This document shows positions 1 to 7,570 of a stretch of 9,507 nt of DNA, in pieces. The DNA lies in contig CAMLKS010000065.1 of the NCBI GenBank assembly GCA_946480675.1, positions 1-9,507 on the forward strand, read 5' to 3'. Position 1 is the stretch's first letter. Every line of letters starts with the position of its first letter. Position numbers and translations under genes: made by a program. The notes beneath the pieces were generated by a model. That model did not search any database. It saw only the letters and a program-made list of their open reading frames with translations, and was not told the DNA's origin. The DNA comes from an uncultured Bacteroidota bacterium (GTDB taxonomy: Bacteria > Bacteroidota > Bacteroidia > Chitinophagales > Chitinophagaceae).

Positions 1-1519
1 CTTCCGCAACACCTAAGCCCGATACATATATCATGTTGTTGGCAGGGTTAGGGTATACGGAGAATTGCACAGTGTTAACAGCATCTTTGATACCCACTGT
101 TGTTACAGGTAGCTTTACAAAAGCACCACCCCTGCCGGTTACAGCATACAAGCCCATTTTAGGCCCTTTATTGTTTGCGGCAGTATCTGCAAAGCCCGAA
201 GCTAAAAGCGTTACAGCATCTCCATACCAGCTTAACGTCTGGAAGTTTGCTTCATAATCTACATCTCCGCTGGTTTGTGGTACGCGGTATATACTATTTT
301 TGGTAGCTGCAGATTGATACCCGCTTGAGCTGAAGTTGCCATAAGTAGTACTTGCAAATAAGGTATTGCCCCCCTCCGATATGGTAAGGGCAGGTGCATC
401 GGTACTGCCATGTATAAATAATACATCGGTATTGCTGCTATTGGTTGCTGCTTCCCGTGCCTGGTTATAAGTATGTAATGTATAGGCTGGCTTGGGGTTA
501 TATCTGATAGCGCTTTGTATGCCATTCGCTACAAAGATGTATTTACCGGCAGAATCAGGGGTTAATGTCTGTGTATAAAAAGCATCTGCATTGGAGGTGC
601 TGTTGTGAGGTGCCACATCAAAAGTAACCGGGGTTTGCGCAAACATATCCATAAACGGCATAGCTGTACGGAACCTCAGGTCATCGGCCACCAGCTTACC
701 ATCCATATATATATCTACCGTATCGCCCACAGTATCTGCGCAATTATTGATAAACTGTGCACGGGCAATATCTTCCCCATCGATACTTACCAATCTAAGA
801 AATGGACCACCTGTAGGTGGGGCTAACCATACGCCGAATGCCGGGCCATTACTGTTTGCTGCCGGGTCCATAAAGCCGGATGTCACTATCACACCGGCTT
901 TCCCGTCATAATTCAAAGTGTTGAATGGAGCATTCAACGTACGTATAGTATTGGCACCAGTAGAATTCGTTAATCTGAATAAAGTATCACTGCTGGGGAA
1001 TGAAAAATAGCCACTGCTGTAGTTGCCAAATGCAATGTTATCGGCCAGGGTAGTAATACCACTTCTTACATCTAAAATGGGTGCGTCTGTAGAACCGTTA
1101 ATAAACAGGATGTCTGTATTGGTTGGGAAATTTGCAAATTCCCTTGCTTCACTGAATACATCAATCCTGAAAGGAACCAGTGGGGAATAGCCGCTGATGC
1201 TCTCGATGCCGTTCAATATCATTGTATAGGCATTGGTAGGTAGCAATGTTGTGTTTAAATTGTAAAAAGTATCATTAACACTTGTGCTGCCACCTAAGGC
1301 GACGCCTATATTTACTGGAAATGCTGCCGGTACATGTACCGTTGGGTTTGAAAAATGATAGTTCAGGTTATTTACAGTTAGGATGCCGTTAATATATATA
1401 TCAAGAGACATGAGCGATTGATCCGAACTGTTGTGCATGAAGTTTACACGAGTTGTTTGGGCATTGGTGTAGCAAAAAGAGGATAATAGCAAAGAGAGAG
1501 AAAGTAGCGTTTTCTTCAT
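1..1519 (-). CDS. Secreted protein with tandem DUF4397-like modules and type IX sorting domain, 3' end cut by window edge
   Basis: Reading leftward from the ATG at 1519-1517, 506 codons stay open to the window edge with no stop. Residues 1-20 form a signal peptide (KK, then a Leu/Ser-rich core, cleavage likely after TNA before Gln21). Four modules resembling DUF4397 follow in A-B-A-B order: A1 about 24-125 (HNSSD, DIYING), B1 about 135-245 (FINGSTDAP), A2 about 252-345 (FINNCADT, DIYMDG), B2 about 364-472 (FIHGSTDAP). The second pair lies 227-229 residues after the first, so an internal duplication is likely. From residue 486 the sequence FSVYPNPANNMIYVSG is the start of a type A Por sorting domain. 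Such domains are about 70-80 residues long, so roughly 50 are missing. The protein is presumably exported by Sec, then carried across the outer membrane by the type IX system and anchored or released. Its molecular function is unknown. The DUF4397 assignment comes from motif recognition and has not been searched. Confidence 0.88.
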   Translation of the reverse strand, partial: MKKTLLSLSLLLSSFCYTNAQTTRVNFMHNSSDQSLMSLDIYINGILTVNNLNYHFSNPTVHVPAAFPVNIGVALGGSTSVNDTFYNLNTTLLPTNAYTMILNGIESISGYSPLVPFRIDVFSEAREFANFPTNTDILFINGSTDAPILDVRSGITTLADNIAFGNYSSGYFSFPSSDTLFRLTNSTGANTIRTLNAPFNTLNYDGKAGVIVTSGFMDPAANSNGPAFGVWLAPPTGGPFLRLVSIDGEDIARAQFINNCADTVGDTVDIYMDGKLVADDLRFRTAMPFMDMFAQTPVTFDVAPHNSTSNADAFYTQTLTPDSAGKYIFVANGIQSAIRYNPKPAYTLHTYNQAREAATNSSNTDVLFIHGSTDAPALTISEGGNTLFASTTYGNFSSSGYQSAATKNSIYRVPQTSGDVDYEANFQTLSWYGDAVTLLASGFADTAANNKGPKMGLYAVTGRGGAFVKLPVTTVGIKDAVNTVQFSVYPNPANNMIYVSGLGVAE

Positions 1520-1688
1520 TATATATAATTTATGGGTTTAAACTTTATAATAATAAGAGCATTTATAAATATAGCGAAAAAAACCTTTAATATCCGCGGC
1601 AGTAGCGTAATATATGCTGTAGCAGGATTATTAATGGATATTATAACTTAAATTGTATTACGTAAAAGTAAATCATATAGCAGGCAGT
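1520..1688. promoter_or_regulatory. AT-rich divergent intergenic region between two type IX cargo genes
   Basis: This stretch separates the divergent starts of the DUF4397-like gene (ATG at 1519) and the S8 protease (ATG at 1689), so promoters for both must lie here or overlap the gene starts. On the minus strand TATATTTA at 1573-1566 matches seven of eight positions of the Bacteroidota -7 box TAnnTTTG, 46 nt before the start codon, but no TTG -33 box sits at the expected distance. No convincing box was found on the plus strand. No strong Shine-Dalgarno precedes either start, which is normal for the phylum. Confidence 0.3.
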
Positions 1689-4600
1689 ATGTCTACCGTC
1701 AAAACCTTAAAATATACCTTCAGTAAAATCGTTTTATATAGTGTCGTATGGTTGTGCACCAATACTGTTGGTGCGCAAACAGTTCGGCCGCAGGAAACTA
1801 TCCGGCTGAAGAATGCTAACATACCAGTTGTAGCCAATACAGATGTATGGCTGAATAACAATGCAAAGAATGGCAGCCTGCAGGTATTGCTACATTTAAA
1901 AAAGATAGCAACAGCCAATGAAAAAGCTATGTTGATACAATCGGACATTACCCTGCTCGACTATATCAGCGGCCATACCTACACAGCCATAATAGATTTA
2001 AATAAATGCAGCGGTTTTCCGGCAGTGGTATATGGTGTTACGGATATAGACCCTGTATGGAAAATGGATGAAGGTGTGAAAGCGGCACTCTATAATAAAG
2101 GATTAGTAAAGCTGGTCGTATCTACTTATAATGGCATAGCAGATGTAGCTCATGATATCACTGCTATCGGTGGAACCATCGAAAGCGGCGCCATTCCCAA
2201 GGTTGGGGTATATAATATAAGTATACCGGCAGAAAAGATAAAAGCACTAGCCGCCGCATACTTTATTAAATACATATCTCTGCAGGCCGACCCGCAACCG
2301 CTGAACTACCAGGCAAAAACAGCTGCTAAGGTTAATATCGGGGCCTTGTCGCCCTTAAATGGTGGTTATGGTTTATCCGGTAAAGGTGTAACAGTAGGCG
2401 TGGGCGATAATGTATCCGGCAACTTTCACATCGACCTGAAAGACCGCATTATAAATTATAACCCCAATGCCTATGCCGACCATGGTGTGCATATAAATGG
2501 CATAGCGGGTGGGGCTGGCATCATAGACATAGAAGGTGAAGGCGTAGCTACAGGCGCTACCCTGGTAAATCACCTATACAGTGCAATATGGCAGGAAACG
2601 CCCGACTTGTATCAGCTGCACAACATGACCATAACCAATAATTCTTATGCTGCCGTCATTCAGAACTGTAGTTATTCAGGACAGTACAATGTTTATTCTG
2701 AAGCAATAGATAAACTGGCACTGGAATATAAAGATGTATTGCACGTATTTGCTGCAGGTAATGATGGCAACCTGAATTGTTCGCCTTATCCGCAAGGTTT
2801 TGGTACCGTAACAGGTGGCTACCAGCCGGCGAAGAATAACATAGTCGTTACAAGTACCACCAAGGAATATGTCAATGCATTGGATGCCTCACGCGGGCCA
2901 GTTAGAGATGGGAGATTAAAGCCAGAGATAACTGCGGTGGGTGTAGCTGTCAATTCCACTACGCGATCGGAGGAATATCTTTCTGCCGGTGGCACCAGCA
3001 TGGCATCGCCCTGTGTGGCAGGCGCATTAGCATTGCTTACAGAACGATATAAGCAACTGAACGGCCCTGCCAACCCAAGGGCCGATGTGCTGAAAACTTT
3101 ACTGCTGAATGGTGCTACCGATATGGATAACCCGGGGCCTGACTTTCGTTTTGGTTTCGGCTTTATGAACCTGTACCGCAGCCTGCTGATGCTGGATAAC
3201 AATAGGTTTAGGACAGATGCGGTAACAAATGGTGAGCAAAAAAGCTTTACAGTAAATGTACCGGCCAATACAGCCCAGTTGAAAGTAATGCTGTGCTGGC
3301 ATGATGTACCTGCCAACCCTATGGCTACAACGCAATTGGTAAATGATTTGGATGTAGAAGTGACGACACCGGCATCAGCACTGCATAAGCCATTGGTATT
3401 AGATACAGCAGCAGCTAACATACTGAACAATGCTACAGAAAAAGAAGACAGGCTGAACAATACAGAACAGATAGTGATAAATAATCCGCAGGCAGGCAGC
3501 TATACTGTAACGGTAAAAGGCTTCAGGATACCTGCCAGCAACCAGGATTATGTAGTGGCCTACGACTATATACCCGTTGGGGTTAATATCACTTATCCTA
3601 CCACCGCTGCAGCATTAAAAGCAGGAGATACAGCACGTATCTACTGGGATGCATCGGAAGATGAGAACAGCTTTACGCTGGAATATTCTACAAACGGCGG
3701 TACAAGCTGGACGGTTATTGACAATTCTATTCCGCAGTCATTCAGAACGCATTTGTGGGAAGTGCCGGCAGGCATTAACAGTGGTAAATGTATGATGCGC
3801 CTGACGCGAAATAATAAAGGACAAGTATTCACCACCGGCCTGTTTGCCATAAACGACCAGCCTGTATTAACATTGGATGCGGTGCAGTGTCCCGGGTATA
3901 TCCGCATCAACTGGGCTGCAATACCCAATGCAGCAACCTATGAAGTTTATAAAAAGGAAGGCCCGAATATGCAGCTGATTGGCAATACTTCGGGTACTAC
4001 TTATACATTCAGTGGTTTATCGAAAGATAGTACATATTACCTGGCACTGCGGCCGGTGATAGATGGGGTGAGTGGCTACAGAAGCCTCGCACTGAAGCGC
4101 AAACCTGATAGTGGTACTTGTGCTGGCAGCATATCGGACGGAGACCTTGCCGTGCAGCAGCTTATCATGCCGTCATCGGGCAGGCGTTTTACAAGTACAG
4201 AACTAAACACTACGGAAAATATAAAAGTAGTAATACGCAACCTGGATGATGCACCTGCCAATAACTACAAGGTATGGTATAGCATTAACAGCGCGTCGTG
4301 GGCATCTTTTAATGCTACCAAACCGGTGCCTGCTACCGATACGGTGCAGGTAAACATTGGCGATTTCGATTTTTCGGCAGAAGGGGTATATAGTGTGCAG
4401 GTAGCGGTACAGAATATTTCAGGTGTAGATACAGAACATGCCAATGATAGCCTGTCCACTAGGTTGAAGCAGTTAATCAATGCGCCTGTCAGCCTTAACA
4501 ACCCGCTGCTGATAGACTTTGAGAACTGGCCAATAGTAGATACGCGTAATGATAGTATGGGTATATCTCCCGATGACAGGTGGGACTATGCTAACTTTTC

Positions 4601-6194
4601 TGATACCTGCAGGCTGCGCAGTTTTGTAAAGCCGGATATTACCATCAATGGCAGCAAATCTATAAGCCTGGATGCGGTATATAACACAACAGGAAATCAC
4701 CGCAACGACTTTACAGGTACTTTTAACATGGGCGCATACAATGCTGCTAATGAAGAAGTGCGCATGGAGTTCAACTACATTATGCATAGCCGGCCACGCG
4801 TGCGTGATAGTAACATGGTGTGGATACATGGCAATGACTTACAGGTATGGGTGCCACTACATGCCTATAATTATGCTGCCGGAAAAATAGGTACAAAAAC
4901 AGGTTCCGGTTCTATATCGGTAACAGATGCGCTGCTGAATGCAGGGCAGAACTTTTCAACCAGTACCCAGGTAAGATTTACGCAGAATGATATGTCTCTT
5001 ATCAGTATGCCGGACTATGGTTCGGGATTGACCATTGATGATATACGCCTGTACACCGTACAAAATGATATGCAATTGCTGCAGGTACTATCTCCTGCGG
5101 TATTGGAGTGTGGATTAACAGGCAGTGTGCCATTGAAGGTAAAACTACGCAATGGGGTGAACCAGCAGCAAAACAATGTGCAGGTAAGCTACAGGCTGGA
5201 TAATAATCCTGTTGTGACTGAAACCATTGCATCGATAGCAGGCAAGCAAACGCTGGACTACACCTTTACCCAACTGATGGATATGACCGCCAAAGGCCAG
5301 CACAAGCTGGATATATGGGTAGCAGCAACCGGCGACACATACCTCCCTAACGATAGCATTATAGGTTATACCTTCCACAACCAACCATTGATAACGTCTT
5401 ATCCATACCTGGAAAATTTTGAAGTGAATGACGGTTTCTGGTTTGCAGATGGTGTAAATAGCTCGTGGGAATATGGTAAGCCTGCATCGCCAAAGATAGA
5501 TAGAGCTGCCGGTGGAGAAAAAGCATGGAAAACCAACCTGGATGGTACGTACAATGCAGGCGAGCTTTCGTATTTATATTCTCCGTGCTTTGATATATCG
5601 AAGCTTACCAACCCGCTATACAGGTTTAAAATGGCGCTGGATATTGAATATTGCGGTGTAGTGCTGTGCGATGGCACGGCTATGCAGTATAGCGAAGATG
5701 GGGTAAACTGGCAGCCTTTGGGTAAGGCCAAAGAGGGTAGCAATTGGTACAACGATACCTTGTATAATATATGGAGCAAGCAGGATGCTACTAACTGGCA
5801 GATGGCTGCTATACCACTGCCGAAGGGAATACCCACCATCCGACTACGTTATATATTCTCAAGTGATATCGGTAGCGAATTGGAAGGTTTGGCAATAGAT
5901 GATGTGGAGATTGTAGATGACATACCTGTGGTGGTAGATGACAACCTGGTAAATGTAAGCCCGAACCCTACCATGGATGGTAAAATAATTGTAGAGTGGA
6001 CAACTAAGGGTGGCAGCGACCTGCAAATAGCCATGTTCGATGCTATGGGCAAGCAAGTGTATCAGAGCAAAACAAAAGGTATGGCCGGCATTAACAATAC
6101 CACCTTGCAAACACCACGTTTTTCCAGCGGCGTATATATAATGCGGGTCATAGTAGGCGATAAAAAGTTTTCAAGAAAGATAGTGTACCTGTAG
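1689..6194 (+). CDS. Secreted multidomain subtilisin-like (S8) serine protease with type IX sorting domain
   Basis: The product has 1501 residues from the ATG at 1689. Residues 1-29 are a signal peptide (cleavage likely after VGA, before Gln30), and 30-220 are probably a propeptide. The peptidase S8 domain (about 225-500) has a full catalytic set: Asp240 in GVGDN, His265 in DHGVHINGIAGG, the oxyanion Asn358 in AAGNDG and Ser437 in GTSMASP. The next module (about 504-625; LCWHDVPA at 535, LVNDLDVEV at 550, then DRLNNTEQ) resembles the beta-barrel after the catalytic domain of KP-43-type proteases. Then come an Ig-like module (628-725), an FN3-like module (726-805), a CARDB-like module (819-924), a MAM- or jelly-roll-like module (940-1124, ending TIDDIRLY), a second CARDB-like module (1126-1228), a second jelly-roll (1239-1412, ending AIDDVEI) and a type A sorting domain (VSPNP at 1423 to the C-terminus). 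It probably digests extracellular or surface protein; the substrate is unknown. An in-frame TTG at 1653 would add 12 polar residues before the signal peptide and is less likely. Confidence 0.95.
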   Translation: MSTVKTLKYTFSKIVLYSVVWLCTNTVGAQTVRPQETIRLKNANIPVVANTDVWLNNNAKNGSLQVLLHLKKIATANEKAMLIQSDITLLDYISGHTYTAIIDLNKCSGFPAVVYGVTDIDPVWKMDEGVKAALYNKGLVKLVVSTYNGIADVAHDITAIGGTIESGAIPKVGVYNISIPAEKIKALAAAYFIKYISLQADPQPLNYQAKTAAKVNIGALSPLNGGYGLSGKGVTVGVGDNVSGNFHIDLKDRIINYNPNAYADHGVHINGIAGGAGIIDIEGEGVATGATLVNHLYSAIWQETPDLYQLHNMTITNNSYAAVIQNCSYSGQYNVYSEAIDKLALEYKDVLHVFAAGNDGNLNCSPYPQGFGTVTGGYQPAKNNIVVTSTTKEYVNALDASRGPVRDGRLKPEITAVGVAVNSTTRSEEYLSAGGTSMASPCVAGALALLTERYKQLNGPANPRADVLKTLLLNGATDMDNPGPDFRFGFGFMNLYRSLLMLDNNRFRTDAVTNGEQKSFTVNVPANTAQLKVMLCWHDVPANPMATTQLVNDLDVEVTTPASALHKPLVLDTAAANILNNATEKEDRLNNTEQIVINNPQAGSYTVTVKGFRIPASNQDYVVAYDYIPVGVNITYPTTAAALKAGDTARIYWDASEDENSFTLEYSTNGGTSWTVIDNSIPQSFRTHLWEVPAGINSGKCMMRLTRNNKGQVFTTGLFAINDQPVLTLDAVQCPGYIRINWAAIPNAATYEVYKKEGPNMQLIGNTSGTTYTFSGLSKDSTYYLALRPVIDGVSGYRSLALKRKPDSGTCAGSISDGDLAVQQLIMPSSGRRFTSTELNTTENIKVVIRNLDDAPANNYKVWYSINSASWASFNATKPVPATDTVQVNIGDFDFSAEGVYSVQVAVQNISGVDTEHANDSLSTRLKQLINAPVSLNNPLLIDFENWPIVDTRNDSMGISPDDRWDYANFSDTCRLRSFVKPDITINGSKSISLDAVYNTTGNHRNDFTGTFNMGAYNAANEEVRMEFNYIMHSRPRVRDSNMVWIHGNDLQVWVPLHAYNYAAGKIGTKTGSGSISVTDALLNAGQNFSTSTQVRFTQNDMSLISMPDYGSGLTIDDIRLYTVQNDMQLLQVLSPAVLECGLTGSVPLKVKLRNGVNQQQNNVQVSYRLDNNPVVTETIASIAGKQTLDYTFTQLMDMTAKGQHKLDIWVAATGDTYLPNDSIIGYTFHNQPLITSYPYLENFEVNDGFWFADGVNSSWEYGKPASPKIDRAAGGEKAWKTNLDGTYNAGELSYLYSPCFDISKLTNPLYRFKMALDIEYCGVVLCDGTAMQYSEDGVNWQPLGKAKEGSNWYNDTLYNIWSKQDATNWQMAAIPLPKGIPTIRLRYIFSSDIGSELEGLAIDDVEIVDDIPVVVDDNLVNVSPNPTMDGKIIVEWTTKGGSDLQIAMFDAMGKQVYQSKTKGMAGINNTTLQTPRFSSGVYIMRVIVGDKKFSRKIVYL

Positions 6195-6205
6195 GGTGCA
6201 CTATC
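6179..6205. terminator. Bidirectional hairpin terminator spanning both stop codons of convergent genes
   Basis: GATAGTGTACC (6179-6189) pairs with GGTGCACTATC (6195-6205) over 11 bp with one G-T wobble, around the loop TGTAG. The protease stop TAG (6192-6194) lies in the loop, and the oxidoreductase stop (6203-6201 on the minus strand) lies in the right arm. On the minus strand the stem is followed within about 20 nt by T-rich sequence including CTTTTT. On the plus strand only a weaker GAAAAGTATTTT follows. A shared terminator is inferred from the structure, and termination looks better supported for the minus-strand gene. Confidence 0.65.
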
Positions 6206-7457
6206 GGTTGAAAAGTATTTTGGCATAGAACGACGGCTTGCGGAACAGGTCGCGCAGGTTAAGGTCTGTAAACATAAAGCTGATGGTCTTGCTAAGCTCA
6301 GGGCTTTTATTTGCCTTATTGGCTATCAGGTTGAACAACCACGGGAAGCGACACAGCTTCTGTAGTGATGTGCTTATTTTCAGCTCATTGCCCAGGCGTT
6401 TATACAGCGGGCCGTCGTAGGCTTCTTTAAGAAAGGCGGCACTGTAGTTTTTTTCCTGAATAGCTTTTTCTATAGCATAAGCAGCAAGCATACCGCTGTA
6501 CAGGGCATTGCCAATACCCTCACCACTGAATGGGTCTATCAGGCTGGCAGCATCACCTACCAGCAGGTAGTTGTCGCCAGAAACAGGTAGTTGTTCTACA
6601 CCCATAGGCAGCCCCCAGCCTTGTATCTTATCTACCAGCTTTGCATTTTTAAAGCGGTGGCTGATGTTCGGGTTATTCTCAATGGCTTTCAGCATCTGCT
6701 CGCGCAGGTTTATCTTCTTTGAGCGGATGCGCGATGAAAGAATACCTACACCTACATTAGCCCTGCCATTTGGCATGGGGAATATCCAGAAATAGCCCGG
6801 CAATAATTCAGGCAGGAAGTGCAGTTCTATAAAGTTCTCTTTGTGCAATCCTTCTACACCTTCATAATAAGCACGCAGGCCCACTGTATATGCCTTATGC
6901 GAAAAGTGTTCACCCATCATGGTTTTTCGGGTAATGCCTTTATCGCCATCAGCACCTACTATCAGTAGGGCAGTTACTTCAATCGTGTCTTCTCCTTGTG
7001 CAAAGCTTACGGTTACGGTATTATCGCTATTTCGGATGATGCTTTTCACGTTTGCATTCTGGTAGATAGTAGTGTATGGCGACGGCAGTTTTTCAAACAG
7101 GAAATTATCAAACACCATTCGTGGGGTAGTGAAGCCGGGAGCTGGTTCATCGGGGTGGCGGTTGGGCTTGTAGGGTATATTAATAGCCCTGCCATTTGGG
7201 GCTACCATGATGATGCCATGACTGGGCATAAAGCTTTGCGGCATGCTGAATATCTCATCCAGCCACTGTGGGTTAGCTTTCCGCAGCACAAAAGCAGTTT
7301 TGCCGCTGCAGCCATCGCCGCACACTTTATCGCGCGGAAAGGTGGCCTTGTCTATAATAACATGGGGAATGCCTGCCTTGGTAAGGTATATGGATGTACC
7401 TGCACCTGCAGGCCCTGCGCCAATAATGATAGCCTCTGTACTAACTCTCTTTATCAT
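6201..7457 (-). CDS. FAD-dependent oxidoreductase, geranylgeranyl reductase family
   Basis: The 418-residue product starts almost directly with an FAD-binding Rossmann fold: GAGPAG at 13-18 in GxGxxG form, with Asp36 at the end of the second strand where the FAD ribose is normally bound. FPRDKVCGDGCSG (40-52) is the signature of the geranylgeranyl reductase / FixC-like group. VGADGD, and GDAASLIDPFSGEGIGNAL from residue 301, are the second FAD contact region and the family's DPFxGEG motif. No transmembrane segment is obvious, and the length is normal for the family. Members reduce C=C bonds of isoprenoid chains or act on other lipid or quinone-like substrates. In Bacteroidota the substrate is generally not established, so none is assigned; menaquinone side-chain or pigment metabolism are possibilities only. 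The ATG at 7457 leaves six residues before the first beta strand, so a longer N-terminus is not needed. It is transcribed divergently from the padR-like gene. Confidence 0.9.
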   Translation of the reverse strand: MIKRVSTEAIIIGAGPAGAGTSIYLTKAGIPHVIIDKATFPRDKVCGDGCSGKTAFVLRKANPQWLDEIFSMPQSFMPSHGIIMVAPNGRAINIPYKPNRHPDEPAPGFTTPRMVFDNFLFEKLPSPYTTIYQNANVKSIIRNSDNTVTVSFAQGEDTIEVTALLIVGADGDKGITRKTMMGEHFSHKAYTVGLRAYYEGVEGLHKENFIELHFLPELLPGYFWIFPMPNGRANVGVGILSSRIRSKKINLREQMLKAIENNPNISHRFKNAKLVDKIQGWGLPMGVEQLPVSGDNYLLVGDAASLIDPFSGEGIGNALYSGMLAAYAIEKAIQEKNYSAAFLKEAYDGPLYKRLGNELKISTSLQKLCRFPWLFNLIANKANKSPELSKTISFMFTDLNLRDLFRKPSFYAKILFNR

Positions 7458-7464
7458 GGAGCGC

Positions 7465-7472
7465 CAAATATA
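7465..7472 (-). promoter_or_regulatory. Bacteroidota -7 promoter box for the oxidoreductase gene
   Basis: On the minus strand 7472-7465 reads TATATTTG, a perfect match to the TAnnTTTG -7 box used by the primary sigma factor of Bacteroidota. It ends 7 nt before the ATG at 7457, so transcription would begin at or within a few bases of the start codon and the message would be leaderless or nearly so. No TTG is present at the expected -33 distance, which lowers confidence. Confidence 0.45.
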
Positions 7473-7495
7473 AAGGGGGAATTTTAATCTGCCTC

Positions 7496-7526
7496 TTGTT
7501 ATTTTTATCAGGCATACCTAATTTTG
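7496..7526 (+). promoter_or_regulatory. Promoter of the padR-like / membrane-protein operon
   Basis: TTG at 7496-7498 (a -33 box) is followed after exactly 20 nt by TAATTTTG at 7519-7526, a perfect TAnnTTTG -7 box. Both the sequences and the spacing fit the known Bacteroidota consensus. The start point would fall near 7530-7534, giving a leader of about 40 nt before the GTG at 7571. The -7 box forms the middle of the inverted repeat described in the next entry. Confidence 0.7.
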
Positions 7527-7554
7527 TTAGGTAAATGCATAATTTCATTAGGTA
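7515..7554. promoter_or_regulatory. Likely PadR operator: inverted repeat over the -7 box plus a downstream direct repeat
   Basis: TACCTAA (7515-7521) and TTAGGTA (7527-7533) are perfect 7-bp inverted arms separated by TTTTG, and the -7 box of the rightward promoter runs through them. The right half is repeated exactly 21 nt downstream: TAATTTTGTTAGGTA (7519-7533) and TAATTTCATTAGGTA (7540-7554) agree at 13 of 15 positions, two helical turns apart. ATACCTAAT (7514-7522) and ATTAGGTAT (7547-7555) are also perfect inverted copies. Seen: the repeats and their overlap with the promoter. Inferred: a dimer of the adjacent PadR-type protein binds here and blocks its own promoter. The sequence differs from the ATGT-N8-ACAT sites reported for classical PadR. 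Confidence 0.65.
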
Positions 7555-7570
7555 TTAATTTTTTATAGGT

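Noticed and set aside
807..820. Palindrome CCACCTGTAGGTGG
   Set aside because: It lies mid-gene and encodes the APPTGGPF stretch of the DUF4397-like protein. There is no T-tract or operator context, so coding constraint is enough.
605..826. Short plus-strand frame with His/Cys-rich start resembling a zinc finger
   Set aside because: It is antisense to the verified 506-codon DUF4397-like frame, and the His/Cys pattern has no regular finger spacing.
1465..1519. Possible lipoprotein signal (LSSFC) in the DUF4397-like protein
   Set aside because: The residue before the Cys is Phe rather than Gly, Ala or Ser, and a good signal peptidase I site (TNA before Gln) follows. A sorting domain at the other end also fits a non-lipoprotein.
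1653..1688. Upstream TTG start that would extend the S8 protease by 12 residues
   Set aside because: The added residues are polar and would sit before a normal signal peptide that begins well at the ATG at 1689. No ribosome site supports the TTG.
2819..3460. 213-codon open frame antisense to the protease
   Set aside because: It lies wholly within the S8 and beta-barrel coding region, has low-complexity Ser/Val/Leu-rich content and no recognisable domain, and is explained as a shadow of the real gene.
6996..7487. 163-codon plus-strand frame opposite the oxidoreductase
   Set aside because: It is antisense to a gene with clear FAD motifs, has a Cys/His-rich composition typical of shadow frames, and has no supporting promoter or domain.
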